From positions 22,369,385 through 22,433,384 of the forward strand of contig NC_088295.1 in NCBI RefSeq assembly GCF_032854445.1: a stretch of DNA of 64,000 bases, read 5' to 3'. Shown here piece by piece: positions 35,159 through 48,459 of the stretch. Within the stretch, counting starts at the first letter, position 1. Each line of letters opens with the position of its first letter. Source of the DNA: Liolophura sinensis (lineage: Eukaryota; Mollusca; Polyplacophora; Chitonida; Chitonidae). The translations under genes were made by a program, and so were the position numbers. Under the pieces are notes generated by a model. That model was given only the letters and a program-made list of their open reading frames with translations. It was not told where the DNA came from and searched no databases.

Positions 35159-37729
35159 CTGAAAACATAAACAAGCAGATTACCTCATGGATTACATCAC
35201 TGAATCTTTGCAAATGTAATTTACCGAACAATTAAGGGACAACTAAATGTTGGCAATAGAGCTTAAAGCAACAATAAACAAGTGGGAAAGCTGGTAACTA
35301 TTATATATATATGCCAACCATATTATATGGATATGCCAACCCAACAAAATAATAACCTCAATTCTAGACCTGATCATATTACCATGTTATATTAAAAAAA
35401 AAACAAACAAAAAACAAAACCAAAAAAAAACAAATTTAACAGGCAAGTGAACATCAGCAAAACTGGAAAAATTAGCAAAATTTAAAAGCAAAAAGTTAAA
35501 AGTGTTCCTGTACACATACAAGTGAACTAGCTCATACCAACTTGAAGTAAAGCATAGAATAAAGGGAAAATCTAGTATGTGCAAATTTGTTCTGTGCAAA
35601 ATTGCGAGCTGTATGTATATCCTGCATTCACAGGGTCAATGCTGTGTATGTACGGGACACAATTTGCTTTAATTTAGATGTAGTCATCTAGCTTTAAAGC
35701 AGTTACCCCTATCTACACTGATCTCTGATGAATATAAACTATATGTCATATTAGTCCCAGCACTGATTCATGCACTCAGTTGTGAAAGTTGAATATTACC
35801 CAACAAAATGTGGCAGCTATCCTCTTATTCTTGCTGTGCAGCGATGATAAATAAAATGATCATCATTTTCAATGTACTGCTTTCCACGTGGATGTTCAAG
35901 CATGTGCATAGTCATAGTTATACATTTAAAATCATCAATTGTCCGGCCAATCAACAAAAAGACGTCAGACAACGATCTCAACTATGTAAAGAAATTCTGC
36001 AATATACTTACCCTAAAGACCAGTGACGATTTTAATGCCGAAACTACCCAAATGCACTGATGCGCATTAACTTTATCAACAAATTTCGAAAGGAATGAGC
36101 GCGTAATCTGTTGTGTGAACGTTGCTTTGTCATGACATAAAAACAAGTGAAATGCAAGCAAATCACAATGATCATAACATGACCCAGATACAACATGAAA
36201 AATTTCCAACAAAAGGCTACGTACAAAAGACCTTTGATATCGAAAACAACAAACCCCAACGGGAACACCCTTCTCTCCTTTCGTAACAAACGTCAAAATC
36301 GAAGGTGCACTTTGTTTACCCTTGCTGAGCGGATGTTTGTATATTCAATATGGTTGCATGTGCTCGATGCTTCCGACATCACCTGCACATGCACAGAAGA
36401 GTATGCGAGTAATCGGAAACCTTATTTATTTACCCCACACAAAAGCAATGGACTGGTCCAGTATACCATTTTTACCTCCTTTCTCTGAAAATTTCTACTG
36501 TGACGGATTTGGTCGAGATGTATTTGCATTAAACAAGCGCGACAGCTGTGACTATATCTTAGCCACTTATTTATTGCTGCGTCCGATTGGTTTTGTCATT
36601 TTGGACTGCCTTCTGTATGTTTTCACACATTCAACTACCTTTTCATTTTGTTTATTTCGTTAAGTGACGGTCTGTCGGTTAAAATCTGAAGGTTTTGTAG
36701 GGAAACGTGTCATTCCAAGTGGACACGTGTTGGCCCAAGCACAATTTGGATGAATCATACGCATGAATAAAATTGAGCACAGTAACTTTTAGAACGAGCA
36801 AAAATACATGTGTACCATTTCGCCCCAAACCAATCATATACCAGTTATGCTTAAAAACCACTGGGACCCCAAAACAACAGGAAACTTTAGTTTGAGATAC
36901 AGAACTAAAATAAGAATGAAATGACTGCGTTATCTTGTGACATATTGAAAATATAGAAATATGTATTCAAGATATGGCTGAAATTGTTATGAATTTCGCT
37001 CAGTGTTGTTCATGTTATAAATTGTAATTGTAATAAATTATGGCTCTATATATTATATATATACTGTAATATAAAAAACAGTGTGTACCAGTATTGTCTT
37101 TAATTAACATGACGATATCATGGAGACACAGTTAAATCTTTAACCTTCACCTACTTAAGAAATGATCAGTCATTGTGGCTGTCACAATAAGAAATCTCCT
37201 ATTCTCTTCTGGTGAGTGAATCACTATGGTTTTGTGTATCTTACTCTGGAAGTTAATTGAAGATGAATCAACAATTTTTTGATTATCAGTCAGTTTATCG
37301 CACACACCCAAACAGGTTACAATTATACAAGTTACTCAAGCTGTTCCTATAATTCCCTGTTTTGTTTCAGACTTGATGTTTTGATCTTTTATGTTGCAGT
37401 TCCTGGTCCAGTTTCATTGGGATGTAAAGATAACATGAACAGGTTCTTGGCTGTTAGCCTATAAGGCAGTCCTGTCCATAATTATGGCTAGGGAAGAGGG
37501 TTACCGGTAAATTGTTTATTCCAAAAAGTCATTTGTTATGACATGTACTGTGCTATAAGGCTTAAATAATATGTAAAAATTATTACCTGCTGGTAGATCA
37601 ATTTTTTTAATAAATATTCTTGTTAAATCCTTGGTAAAACATCTATATCAGATCATAGTTGACCCTGTCTTTATGTGTAACAATGGTAATTATGGTGTAC
37701 TGTATACTTGCTTTGAATTTTTATTGCAG
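35159..37729. promoter_or_regulatory. Divergent intergenic region between CYBC1 and HEXD, likely promoter area
   Basis: CYBC1 reads left and HEXD reads right from here. A good donor on the minus strand at 36011-36006 suggests a CYBC1 noncoding exon starting upstream of it, so transcription probably begins near 36050-36350. HEXD needs a first coding exon ending in phase 2 before 37729. One candidate is ATGAACAG at 37435-37442 (start M-N-R), with a weak donor GTTCTT. No TATA box or CpG island can be claimed by eye. Confidence 0.35.
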
Positions 37730-40700
37730 ACTAGTCCATCTTGATTTGAAGGGAGCTCCCCCAAAACTATCCTACCTGCAGCAAGTAAGTTAACAACTGG
37801 AGGCGCATATCACCCTGGCTTTATACACCAGGAGAGGGCCTCCGTGGCTGAGGTGGTGAGTGTGACAGTATGGCACACTGACCCAATAGCCTCTCACAAA
37901 TGCGGTCACAGTGAGCTCAAGTCCAGCTCGTACTGACTTCCTCTTCGGATGTACATGAGAATGTCTGTCAACAACATGCAGATGGTAATGGGTTCCGCCC
38001 CCCCCACTTCCAGCATAATGCTGGCCACCGTCGTATAAGTGAAATATTCATTATTACGACAAAAAACAATGAAATAAATAAATAAATGAATAAATTACAC
38101 ACCAGGACAGTTTACATCAGAATTGTCAGTGTCTCCTCACTCTTTATAAAGTGAGTATGTTTGCACATCTAATCAGAAAATGAGTTAATAGCCTGTGTGG
38201 CATGTTTGGTGTCCATACATGCACTTTCACATCGTATTACGTGGTAAAAATATTATTATCAAAATGTGTTGGTTTAGGCCTGTTAGTGATGAAGGACTGA
38301 ACTGTTAAAATGACAGTTTATTCACATAATTTTCTGTTGTTCGTCACATGAGCTACCTGTATGGTGTAGAATGTACAGCTATGTACTCTAGCTACTATGT
38401 AGTTATACCATGTATTAAAAGATTAAACCTGATAATATAAGATAAAAAGTTGAGTATAAAAGTTTCTTTTGCTTGGACTTTTGATACTCATGTTTTAGAT
38501 ATTCCCCCTGCTGAAGAAGTGGAATGCTAATGGTCTGCTGATAGAATATGAGGATATGTTTCCTTATGAGGGCAATCTCAAGCCACTAGCTAGCCCAAGT
38601 GCCTACAGGTGAGAACAGGTCTTATGCTCTGTGTTATGGTAAAACTTCCATGGTGTTCCATTGCTGTCATGAAAAAGACGAAGACTTGACACATAACATA
38701 CCGACATCAAGTTTAAAGCTGATATAGATTTTCTCTCTGGGATATTAGGTTACTACTAGTTCAGTTAAATTTACCATGCACATTTAGATAGGTTTTAGTT
38801 TCCCGACTTCAGTTTTATAGATTCCTTTTTATGCTTGTCTGAATCATCCAAAGAGGAAACATGTTAAAATCATCATCAATAAACCATCTTATAACAGTAA
38901 TCCAGCCATTCAAACTTTTGAATGGAGGAAATGTTTTGAATTTGAATTTCCTCAAGTTTAGTCAGACTCTTATTGTGAGTAAGTTATACATTTGATGCTT
39001 TCTTATAGTAAAGATGATGTGCGAGCTATAGGAGAAATGGCAAAGGATAATGATTTACTGGTTATCCCCCTTGTGCAGACATTTGGCCATTTAGAGGTAC
39101 CAGTATCAGCCTTATTGCAACATTCTTGTATAATCTGACGCATTTTCTTTTGGTGTGCAAGATTATTGTAATGCTTTGTAAAAGAAGGAACTAAATGTTT
39201 TTTAAAAGCTGCATGACGAGAAAGAAATATGTCCTTGAATGATTGTTCATAGTTTGTAAGGAAAGATCTCCTTTAATTTCAGTATCACATAAGTGATGCT
39301 CCCCTGTTATAATTTCCTATAATAGTTGTCATGTAACTAACTCTTTGATGTCAGTACGATATCTTTTAGTTTGTGCTGAAGCATCCAGAGTTCTTCATAC
39401 TGAGGGAAGATCCTGGTCATACTCGTTCTCTGTGCCCATCAAAACCAGGTGGGTTATCTCGTCTAGTGTGCATTGCATAATCAGCTCGAGAGTGGGTTAT
39501 AGGGTTCTCAGTAAGTCTGCCTAAAGGCCCAGTCACACCAGAGCTACGACTACCCATGAGATCTGTGATTTGTCGTGATGCTTTGATCGTGACCGATTTA
39601 CCCTGGTTGAAACCCAATAAGTTATCTGCAGCCAGACCTAAACATACCCAGCATCACCCAGCAAATTTCACTTATATAGCCATGGTAGTATGTAATTACA
39701 TGAAGACAAAGGCACTCTGTGATAAAAAATGTGCATTCGATGAATGAAAATAGTTTCCGATGCTCGAATGATAAAGTCTGACAAATTAAGATTAGTGCGA
39801 TATTTATCTTCAGATTAATCCACATTCATCAGGAACCCCCATGATATATTGTGCAATCAGTCCAAGATTTAAGACGATTACCTGTGATTTTTTGCATTAA
39901 CTGACCAAAAGCTGGGGATTTACTCTGGACAATCTGTTTTCCACCCACATAACTGACCACGATGACATAAGTGAAAATTCTTTAGTATTGTGCTAAGCAA
40001 CAGTCAAACAAATAAACAAATTGGATGGAATGGTTAAAATGCTGACGCGCCGCGACTATCAGGCTGTTGACTAATGAGGTCACATGGTCAAATCCAGCTC
40101 TTGTCTGTTCTGCTGCGGCATTAAATTGCGAGAAATAATAAGTTTTCTAATTATTGAAAAGATGATTGTAAACATTGTGATTTTTTCCATCTGTCATGTC
40201 CTTGTTGTCAGACAGCCTGAGACTGGTTGTTGAGATGATAGATCAGGTGATGTCACTTCACCCCCACTTGCGCTGGTTCCATATTGGGGCGGATGAGGTA
40301 AGCCATACAGTGTTACGCTCAACTTTACATAGGGCACAGAAATTTGTATCTTTGCAGAGAGTATTTATATGAATTCTTGTGTGAAAATTACTTTTAGTTG
40401 TGCGGCTTATCTCCAAACATGTCTTGCATGTGGTTATTATTTCCGCTAAATTATGTTTATATGTATCTTGTTTATCTTTTTGTCACATGTTACCGTAAAA
40501 TACATTTTACTCGCACGGTCATCAAGTCTAGCCTCCTTTTTCAAGAAGAATTCCGTTGTTGCATTCAGAGGTCAGCATTGTTGAAAAAGTATTTAGTTTA
40601 CTTCTTTTTAACCTTGAGGCTATCTCAGACATAAATTAATTAATTAAAATTAATTAAATTAAATTAATTAATCAGTTAACTGCTAAGATTACTTGTGGAG

Positions 40701-43700
40701 TGATATTCGACTAATATTTCCAGTGTGCACCATCATATTGATTCTAATTCTCATCTTTGGTGGTTCAGATTGCATGAAAAGATTTCTTTGTATTCATCTT
40801 GATGACCCTATACACACAATCATATTGATCCTGGACCTATCACCATGATCATATTGATTCTGGATCCATAACCATAGTCATATTGATTTTGGACCTATAA
40901 CCATAATCATGTTGATCCCGGACCTATAACCATAATCATATTGATTCTGGACCCATAACCATAATCATATTGATTCTGGACCTATAACCATAATCATATT
41001 GATTGTGGACGTATAACCATAATCATGTTGATTCTGGACCTATAACCATAATCATGTTGATTCTGGACCCATGACCATAACCATAATCATATTGATTCTG
41101 GACCTATAACCATAATCATATTGATCCCGGACCTATAACCATAATCATATTGATTCTGGACCCATAACCATAGTCATATTGATTGTGGACCTATAACCAT
41201 AATCATGTTGATCCCGGACCTATAACCATAATCATATTGATTGTGGACCCACAACCATAGTCATATTGATTGTGGACCTATAATCATGATCATATTGATT
41301 CTGGACCCATAACCATAATCATATTGATTGTGGACCTATAACCATAATCATATTGATCCCGGACCTATAACCATAATCATATTGATTGTGGACCCACAAC
41401 CATAGTCATATTGATTGTGGACCTATAACCATAATCATATTGATTCTGGACCTATAACCATAATCATATTGATTGTGGACCTATAACCATAATCATATTG
41501 GTTCTGGGCCCACAACCATATCATATTGATTGTGGACCTATAATCATAATCATATTGATTCTGAACCCCTAACCATAATCATATTGATTGTGGACCCATG
41601 ACCATAATCATGTTGATTCTGGGCCTATAACTATGATCAAATTGATTCTGGACCTATAACCATAATCAAATTGATTCTGGACCTATAACCATAATCATAT
41701 TGATTGTGGACCTATAACCATAATCATATTGATTCTGGACCTATAACCATAATCATATTCATCCCGGACTTAAAACCATAATCATGCTGATTCTGAACCC
41801 CTAACCATAATCATATTGATTCTGGACCCATAACCATAATCATGTTGATTCTGGGCCTATAACTATGATCAAATTGATTCTGGACCTATAACCATAATCA
41901 AATTGATTCTGGACCTATAACCATAATCATATTGATTGTGGACCTATAACCATAATCATATTGATTGTGGACCTATAACCATAATCATATTGATCCTGGA
42001 CCTAAAGCCATAATCATATTGATTCTGGACCCATAACCATAATCATATTGATTGTGGACCTATAACCATAATCATATTGATTGTGGACCCATGATCATAA
42101 CCATAATCATAATCATATTGATTTTGGACCCATAACCATAATCATATTGATTGTGGACCCATAACCATAATCATATTGATTGTGGACCCATAATCATAAT
42201 CATATTGATTCTGGACCTATAACCATAATCATATTGATTGTGGACCTTTTCAACTGTGTTGTGGTCATTTGGCTTGAAGATAAGCTTTTTTTGGTATGAA
42301 AATATATTTTATATGTCATATATTACATTAATGACCTGCAGTTGACCATCATGTTTTTTGTTTAACAGGTGTATCACCTGGGCGAGTGTGATTTGTGTAA
42401 GGCAAGGATGCTAGACGAGGGCCTGACCAAAGAGATGCTGTTCCTGTCACACGTACGGTCAGTGGCTCACCAGGTCATGACCAAATTTCCAACCACACAG
42501 CTTATTATGTGGGATGATATGTTCAGGCTATCTGATGCACAGGTCATTAAAGGTACAAACTTTAGAAATAACACCATTACAGATGGTAGCATTCTTGATC
42601 AGTTATACTTAATGTACTGCACTGGATGGATCCAGAAGTTCTAAATCATAGCAGCGTTTGGTAATTAAAGGATTAGGGTCCAGATTTAGCTACATGTCCT
42701 CAGTGTAAAGATTATAACCTGTTCAACAGCGTGTTACCAGGAAGGCCTTTGAGAAATGTAATTATCGCTTCAAATCGACCAAAGATTTACTGCCCTAGCT
42801 GATCTTCGTCCGGCCACCCTGTAAGGCTCAGCGGGAGACGTCACAGATGGTCAACCCAAGTCTGACTGGCCTGTGTAACCTGGGAATTCGTATCAAAACA
42901 ATATCATTTTAAAGATGAAATCTAGCTACACAGAAGCAAATATACTGCTGTATCATTTTGAACACATAGTATATGATGTTGAAGTTCCGATTTAACACAC
43001 TGACAGCTCTGGTCAGACTGCATATTCCGAGTTTACAGATGTTGAATTTGATCTTGTCCTGACATTTCCAACTGCACTGGCAACACGGACTGGTAAGCTG
43101 TGGCTTTATCCTGTGTTACGCTGTAGGTCTGCATTTTGTGCGTATATCAAATTCAATATTTGCTATTCTTTCCTTCTGTCAACTTCACAATAAATATCAT
43201 TCTATTCCTCAAGTGGATTTACTTAAAAAATGGGTTTGCGGGAATTCATTTTTGTGCATTTAATCAAAGCAATACCGAAATGAAATTCTTACAAGTGTTT
43301 AATTTTCCTAGTTATATTATGGCCGGAATTACTCAAGCATGTCAAACAGGTATTAGAAATGGTGGCTTTAATCCACTTTTGTTTCCTGTGGTGTCGTTAA
43401 TCCTTGTAATCTGGAGCCGACAGAGATTGAAACAATGGGGGATGAATTATTACTGTGTTAGATTGCTTTCGCACCTACCCTAAGCAGTGTTCAAAGAGAT
43501 GTCACTTGTTTTCACACCTTTGACAAGTAATTTTAACCAACACCAGTCATTAATTCTTGAATTATTCAGTCAAGCAACTCGATTAGTTTTGGTTTATTTT
43601 CAGTTTTAATCATCCTCTGTAGCTGGTCACAAACGGCTATCATTGCCGTAGCTGTCAAAGGGTGTACACAGTTCACAATTTGTTAGAAGTGGTCTCATTA

Positions 43701-46700
43701 GTCCACAGGGGGGAAACAGCCAATGGGATAGTGTGTATCAAAGCGACATTCATTGGAAGCCATCACGTGGCTGTATCTACTTTTCTTTCACTTAACTAGC
43801 ATATCATAGATTGATCAAAATAATGACAAATGAACTCCCGCTTTTTTTTTACACCAACCAACAAGCCCTGTCACCGGAGTTAATATACACATATCCTGTC
43901 AGCCTGGCAAAGATTTGGCCGTGTTTGGTGGCTTTGTGCCGTGAATCCACACATTCCTGAGGGCCAAATCATCCGGAAACTTGACAAAAATAACTCTAGG
44001 GTTCTTCAAGGACCTGTTTCACAACAATATGCAGCAGCAACAAACCATTTTGTGGAGAAATTTGATATGCTTGTTGTCACTTGTGTGGCTTTTGAACACT
44101 GAACTAATCGTGAAACTGACAGCTGCGTAAAGGTTGGACTTGTATGATGCCAATCGGGAGAGACTTTCGACTTTGGTGGAAAAAATGCACAAACCCAGCC
44201 TCATTATCTGGTGATTTTAATGCCATGTTACTCAAACTTCTGCACTTTCTTCCAATATTTGTTTATAAAATTTAACAGTATATACAGGACTAGCTAATTA
44301 TGAATAAATAAACAATCTGAACTCTAATTCTTTAACATTAATCCAATTGAAAATGTATTTTTCTTTTACAAGGACAAGCCTGTTATTAACATTTATGTTT
44401 TGTTCTTGATTGTTTTTTTTTAATCTCTTAATTTTCAGAAAGTGGAATTGGATCTCTTGTTGAGCCAATGGTATGGTACTACCAGCCGTGTGATATACCA
44501 GGTAGGCTAAAAGACTGTGTGCTCCAGGATAACTCTAATTTTAGTTTAAACAGTCATTTTCATATTGTAGTTGTTGTTCTTGCATTGCTAGCCATATAAC
44601 TAAATTGTTTTAACTGGAGTTGTGGTGTTGCTCATCAATTACATTCAGTCACTATTCTTAACACCTGTTTCAGTGATAGACATATGGAAGAAATACTCAC
44701 AGGTGTTTTCCAACATCTGGCTGGGGAGTGCCTTTAAGGGTGCCACAGGAATCCAGCAGTATGCCACAGACATCACTTATCACCTTGGAAACCACGTAAT
44801 GTGGCTCACTGTGATGATGAAAGAAGCTGGGAAGTTTGATCATATCCGTGGCATTGCTTTGACAGGCTGGCAGAGGTGAGACTTCATAGGACAGATCAAT
44901 ATAGGATAACACTATTCTTTTCAAGGATTTAGGGAGATGGCCTTGGCCAAGTAAGGAGCCTCTCATCAATGTGGTTGCTGTGAGTTCAAGTCCAGCTCAT
45001 GCCGGCCTTCTCCTGGGTTGTATGTGGGAAGGTCTGCCAGTAACTTGTAGATGATCATCGGCTCTACCTGGTTTCCTCCCACCATGATGCTGGCGGCTAT
45101 CGTACAAGGGACATATTCTTGAGTACAGCATAAAACACCAATAAGTAAATAAAAAAAGTAAAGGATTTATGACAAACTAAATAGTAGTTTAGACAACTGT
45201 GGCAGTCTGTTTGCTACTTAGTTTCAGGACTGAGGACTGGAGCTTTAGAAAGACTGTAGATAAAGGCAATATTGTGTGCTGTTATATGTTAGGACATGCC
45301 CTAAAATGCATATTAAGAAATTAAAGTCAAGTATCTTTTATGTTTGTTAGGCAAACGTGAGTCTATTTTGTCTTGTCAGCAGTTGAACAATGGTGAGACA
45401 TGAGCATGTATTTCATTTGTTGGCAATAATAATTATAGAAACAGTAGTCCATTTTCCTTCTTCAGAGGAGTTGGTAAACATGTGAATTAATTCAAATCGT
45501 TGTTATTTTTAAACAAAACTGTAAATAGGGGAGAGGTGGTTGTCAAATTTTCCTGTAATTAAATTAATATACTTAGGTTCTTTTATTGAAGTAGTGCCAG
45601 AAATATTGAAATGGAGAAAAGCATGTCAAATGTGAATCACAGCTTCCTGCAGTGGAGCTTTTGGAATTTATTAACAGTGTAACAGTGCAGCAACATACTG
45701 GTGGTGTAGTAACGTATTATGGAGTTTCTTGTTATGTAAGTAACACTTTTGTTATATGGTACTTAGAATGTAGCAACAAACAGGGGGTGAAGCAACATAC
45801 TTGTAGTATAGCAACATTTGTGATGTGGCAACATTCTTGGACTTGTAGTGTAACAACACTTGTGATGTGGCAACATTCTTGTAGTGTGGCAACTTATGTG
45901 ATGTGGCAACATTCTTGTACTTGTGTTGCAACTCATTCCTTACAGACATGAGGTGTACATCTCAGTGTGAGGTATAGATGAGGTGTATATGGGGTGTACA
46001 CCTCATGTACACCTTAGTGTGAGATATGTATGAGGTGTACACCCCATCTATATTATCTGAGGTGTACTGTACCTCAAGTGCACCCCGGCCATATGCCTAT
46101 ACCTCAGATGTTCCTCAGGAACTTAGACAAAAATCAGCACTTAGAAGATGCACATCAGTTACATCTTAGAAACTTTGAAAATTTAAAAAAAAATGAATGA
46201 TATACCTTGGGTACACATTAGAAACTTTGTAGGTACAAACCAGCAATTCTGCCAGTACTTCTGACAGTATATCTTCTTGCCATTACTTTGAGTGTTTATG
46301 TTTCTCGCTAATTGTTTAGTTTCTGTTCACAGATATGATCATTTCACAGTTCTGTGTGAGCTCTTGCCTGCTGCCATACCATCACTGGGCCTATGTTTAC
46401 AAACCATTCACACAGGTAACCTACAGCTGATCATTGTGTCGCTCATATATTAGCATTATTTGGCTTCTCTCAGCCCCTTTTCCCATCTGTTTCATCTTCT
46501 TGGACTTCCCTGTCCACTGTTCATGGCTTTGTTTTTTCCTTGTAAAGCCTTTTCTTGAGCCAGATCCTCTTTTTTTTTCTAAACTGTTTTATCTTCAGGA
46601 TTTTTTCTGTGAACTTCTCTGGGCGTTTTCTTTACAATGCCATTTCTAGGGTCGTATCCTGCATCCTTTGGCTGTGACATTTCTGACTGAATGGTGTAAT

Positions 46701-48459
46701 TCCTACCTTCATCAATCTGGGTGATATATATGTATTCATGTGATTGTTCGTTTATTCTGTACTCAAGAATTGTCCACTTACTTGATGGTAGTTAAATATG
46801 TGTGCGGAGGAAACTGGCATGGCTGGGGTAAACCACCGACTTTTGGGCAGGACACTTACAAAGTTTTGCATGTGTGAGGCCGGTATACACGCCTTAATGG
46901 TGAAAGACAAGTGATCAAGTGATGCAGATATCATCAGCCACTTATTGTCACCAAGGTCCCACAGTTCCAGTGAGGAAATCCACAAATTCCTTGTCCAGTG
47001 CTGGGTTTGAACCCACACATCGGGTGTTTTAGCGATTGAAAAACAAGCATGTTAACCACTCTCTCCCCCATTCTGGGTGATAAAGTTTGCAGGTATTGTA
47101 CTGTGCTAGTTTCCCTTAGAGTCATTACATTTACACCAATACTTTAATTGTTCATTAATATCTTGTGTATATTTTGATTGTCATGATTGTTGATTACAGG
47201 CTCATTCACCTCCAAAGTCCATGAAACAGTGTCCCAAGATCTTCAGTGTACTGGCTTATTACCCCTGAACCCTTTTCAGCTGTAAGTTGCTCCAGGCATT
47301 GTTTTACCATAACTCCCTCGTTGTTGTATCTCTTCAAATCCACTTGGTAAATGGTAACTATGCTTTTCAATGGTTAATAATTGAGGACACATAAGTTTGT
47401 TGTTGGGTAACTCTCACTGGAGATAAATAACTTGAGGACAGTTTGAAAGACGAATTCAGTATATTGTAATAGTATATAATTTATCCAGGGCCTAGTTCCA
47501 GAGTGTATGGGTAGTTAAGCCTTATCTGGATTAACGTCTCATTAGTATGGAACATAGCTTGTATTGTCATATATGAAGACTACCTTTTTCTACATATTTT
47601 CCGACCACCAGCCCAGCTGCACCTGAATGTAGCTTCCCAGGTTGTGACATTTACATCCTCGGTATTCAGTTGGTTCACTTGGATGCACAGTTTGAGTGGA
47701 AAATCCTGAGCCACTTCAGGTGAGTTATTGTAATTACCATAGTTAATGAATTACTTTTCATACACATGCTTTGAGAATGATAATTACATGTAGAATTTAA
47801 GATGCTGGGATATTATGTGATAGTACTTGTATAACCTCATCTCAGGTGGTAAAATCAGAATTCCTTTATAACAGCAGTGTCTTAAAAATAACATTCATTT
47901 GTTTTCAGTTGAATGTATTGAAGTTGTTGAGTCTAGCTAAGAGTGATACTTACACCATTGGTAGTGATGGTGCAGGGTGAATCACAGTGCCAAATCACTT
48001 AATCCATGAGGAACACAGGAAGAATTTTGATCCTCTTGTTACAGGTCTGAACAAGGTGATCTATGTAAGATGAATCTTCCCCCAGAGAGTGAGAAAATGT
48101 CTGCTGTATTATCGGAATGTGAAAGGTAAGGCAATTTATGGCACATTCAGCTGGCATCAAATTCATAATTTTTAATGTAACACCTTTGACAATAGTAAAA
48201 ACTGCACAAAGGAAAACAGATAGTTTCATGACAAAGTTTACTCATTTCAAACTTCACTCACATTGGCTGTTTCAGAATATTCAAAGTGAATTTGTTCGAA
48301 TGTTTGAATGTTTTTCTTTCCAGATTGTTAAGTGCATATGAGGAAATCCGGCAGAAGTTTGTGAAGTCCCTGGCTGATGTCTTCTTCCCTCATACCGTGG
48401 AGGAATGGATAAATGTCCACGTTATTGTCAAAATTTTAAAGTTAAAAGACTTTCTGTAA
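37730..48459 (+). CDS. HEXD: HEXD, hexosaminidase D (GH20), 13 coding exons seen, N-terminal exon not found
   Basis: Plus-strand exons: 37730-37784, 38499-38608, 39009-39096, 39370-39448, 40212-40297, 42369-42552, 44439-44501, 44674-44875, 46333-46415, 47200-47281, 47612-47719, 48045-48125, 48324-48459. Phases agree throughout and give about 451 residues (human about 486). HEXD is a nucleocytoplasmic GH20 beta-N-acetylhexosaminidase that prefers galactosaminides; no signal peptide is expected. Signatures are [34 protein letters not shown] and the catalytic Asp-Glu pair in HIGADE at the end of exon 40212-40297. [15 protein letters not shown] and [17 protein letters not shown] follow. The first exon must end in phase 2. 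The 3' end is ambiguous: reading through exon 48324 stops at 48457-48459, but an exon with acceptor near 49003 may be used instead. Confidence 0.93.
37834..38098 (+). mobile_element. Full-length SINE family A copy in HEXD intron
   Basis: It starts with a tRNA-like head (GGCCTCCGTGGCTGAG), continues with CAAGTCCAGCTCGTACTG and CGTCGTATAAGTGAAATATT, and ends in AAATAAATAAATAAATGAAT. The direct repeat ACACCAGGA flanks it at 37825-37833 and 38099-38107. It lies 50 bases past the donor of the first recognised HEXD exon. Confidence 0.92.
39895..40140 (+). mobile_element. Old, rearranged SINE remnants in HEXD intron
   Basis: ATAAGTGAAAATTCTTTAGT followed by AAACAAATAAACAAA near 39970-40020 resembles the family A tail. 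GGTCACATGGTCAAATCCAG near 40075-40098 resembles the promoter and body junction of another copy. Both are too diverged for exact limits. Confidence 0.45.
40807..42247. repeat. 29-base minisatellite, about 50 units, in HEXD intron 6
   Basis: The unit contains CCATAATCATATTGATT followed by CTGG, GTGG or CCCGG and then ACCTATAA. It repeats almost without interruption for about 1.44 kb, ending about 120 bases before the exon at 42369. Unit variants are interspersed. A block from about 41561 recurs from about 41793, an offset of 232 bases or eight units, showing a higher-order repeat. Confidence 0.97.
44932..45160 (+). mobile_element. SINE family A copy in HEXD intron between exons 44674-44875 and 46333-46415
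   Basis: Body motifs GAGTTCAAGTCCAGCTCATG, TGGTTTCCTCCCACCATGAT and GAGTACAGCATAAAACACC are clear, and the tail is AATAAGTAAATAAAAAAA. The head is shortened by an internal deletion. The direct repeat AAGGATTTA at 44923-44931 and 45161-45169 fixes the limits. Confidence 0.9.
45665..46110. repeat. Two adjacent short tandem repeat blocks in HEXD intron
   Basis: At 45665-45945 variants of GTGATGTGGCAACATTCTTG and TAGTGTAGCAACAT recur about eight times, leaving both strands open by chance. At 45950-46095 variants of GAGGTGTACACCTCA recur; this second block is rich in palindromic GGTGTACACC. Confidence 0.75.
46744..47085 (-). mobile_element. SINE family B, tRNA-headed, in HEXD intron
   Basis: On the minus strand it starts with an A-box-like GAGTGGTTAACATGC and a clear B box GGGTTCAAACCC (about 47010). 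A body unlike family A follows, and it ends in ATTCTTGAGTACAGAATAAA, a family A-like tail. Shared tails with different heads and bodies suggest two SINE families mobilised by the same LINE. Confidence 0.7.

Noticed and set aside
45652-45951. Open frames on both strands over the GTGGCAACATT repeats
   Set aside because: Tandem repetition keeps both strands open; the segment lies inside a HEXD intron.
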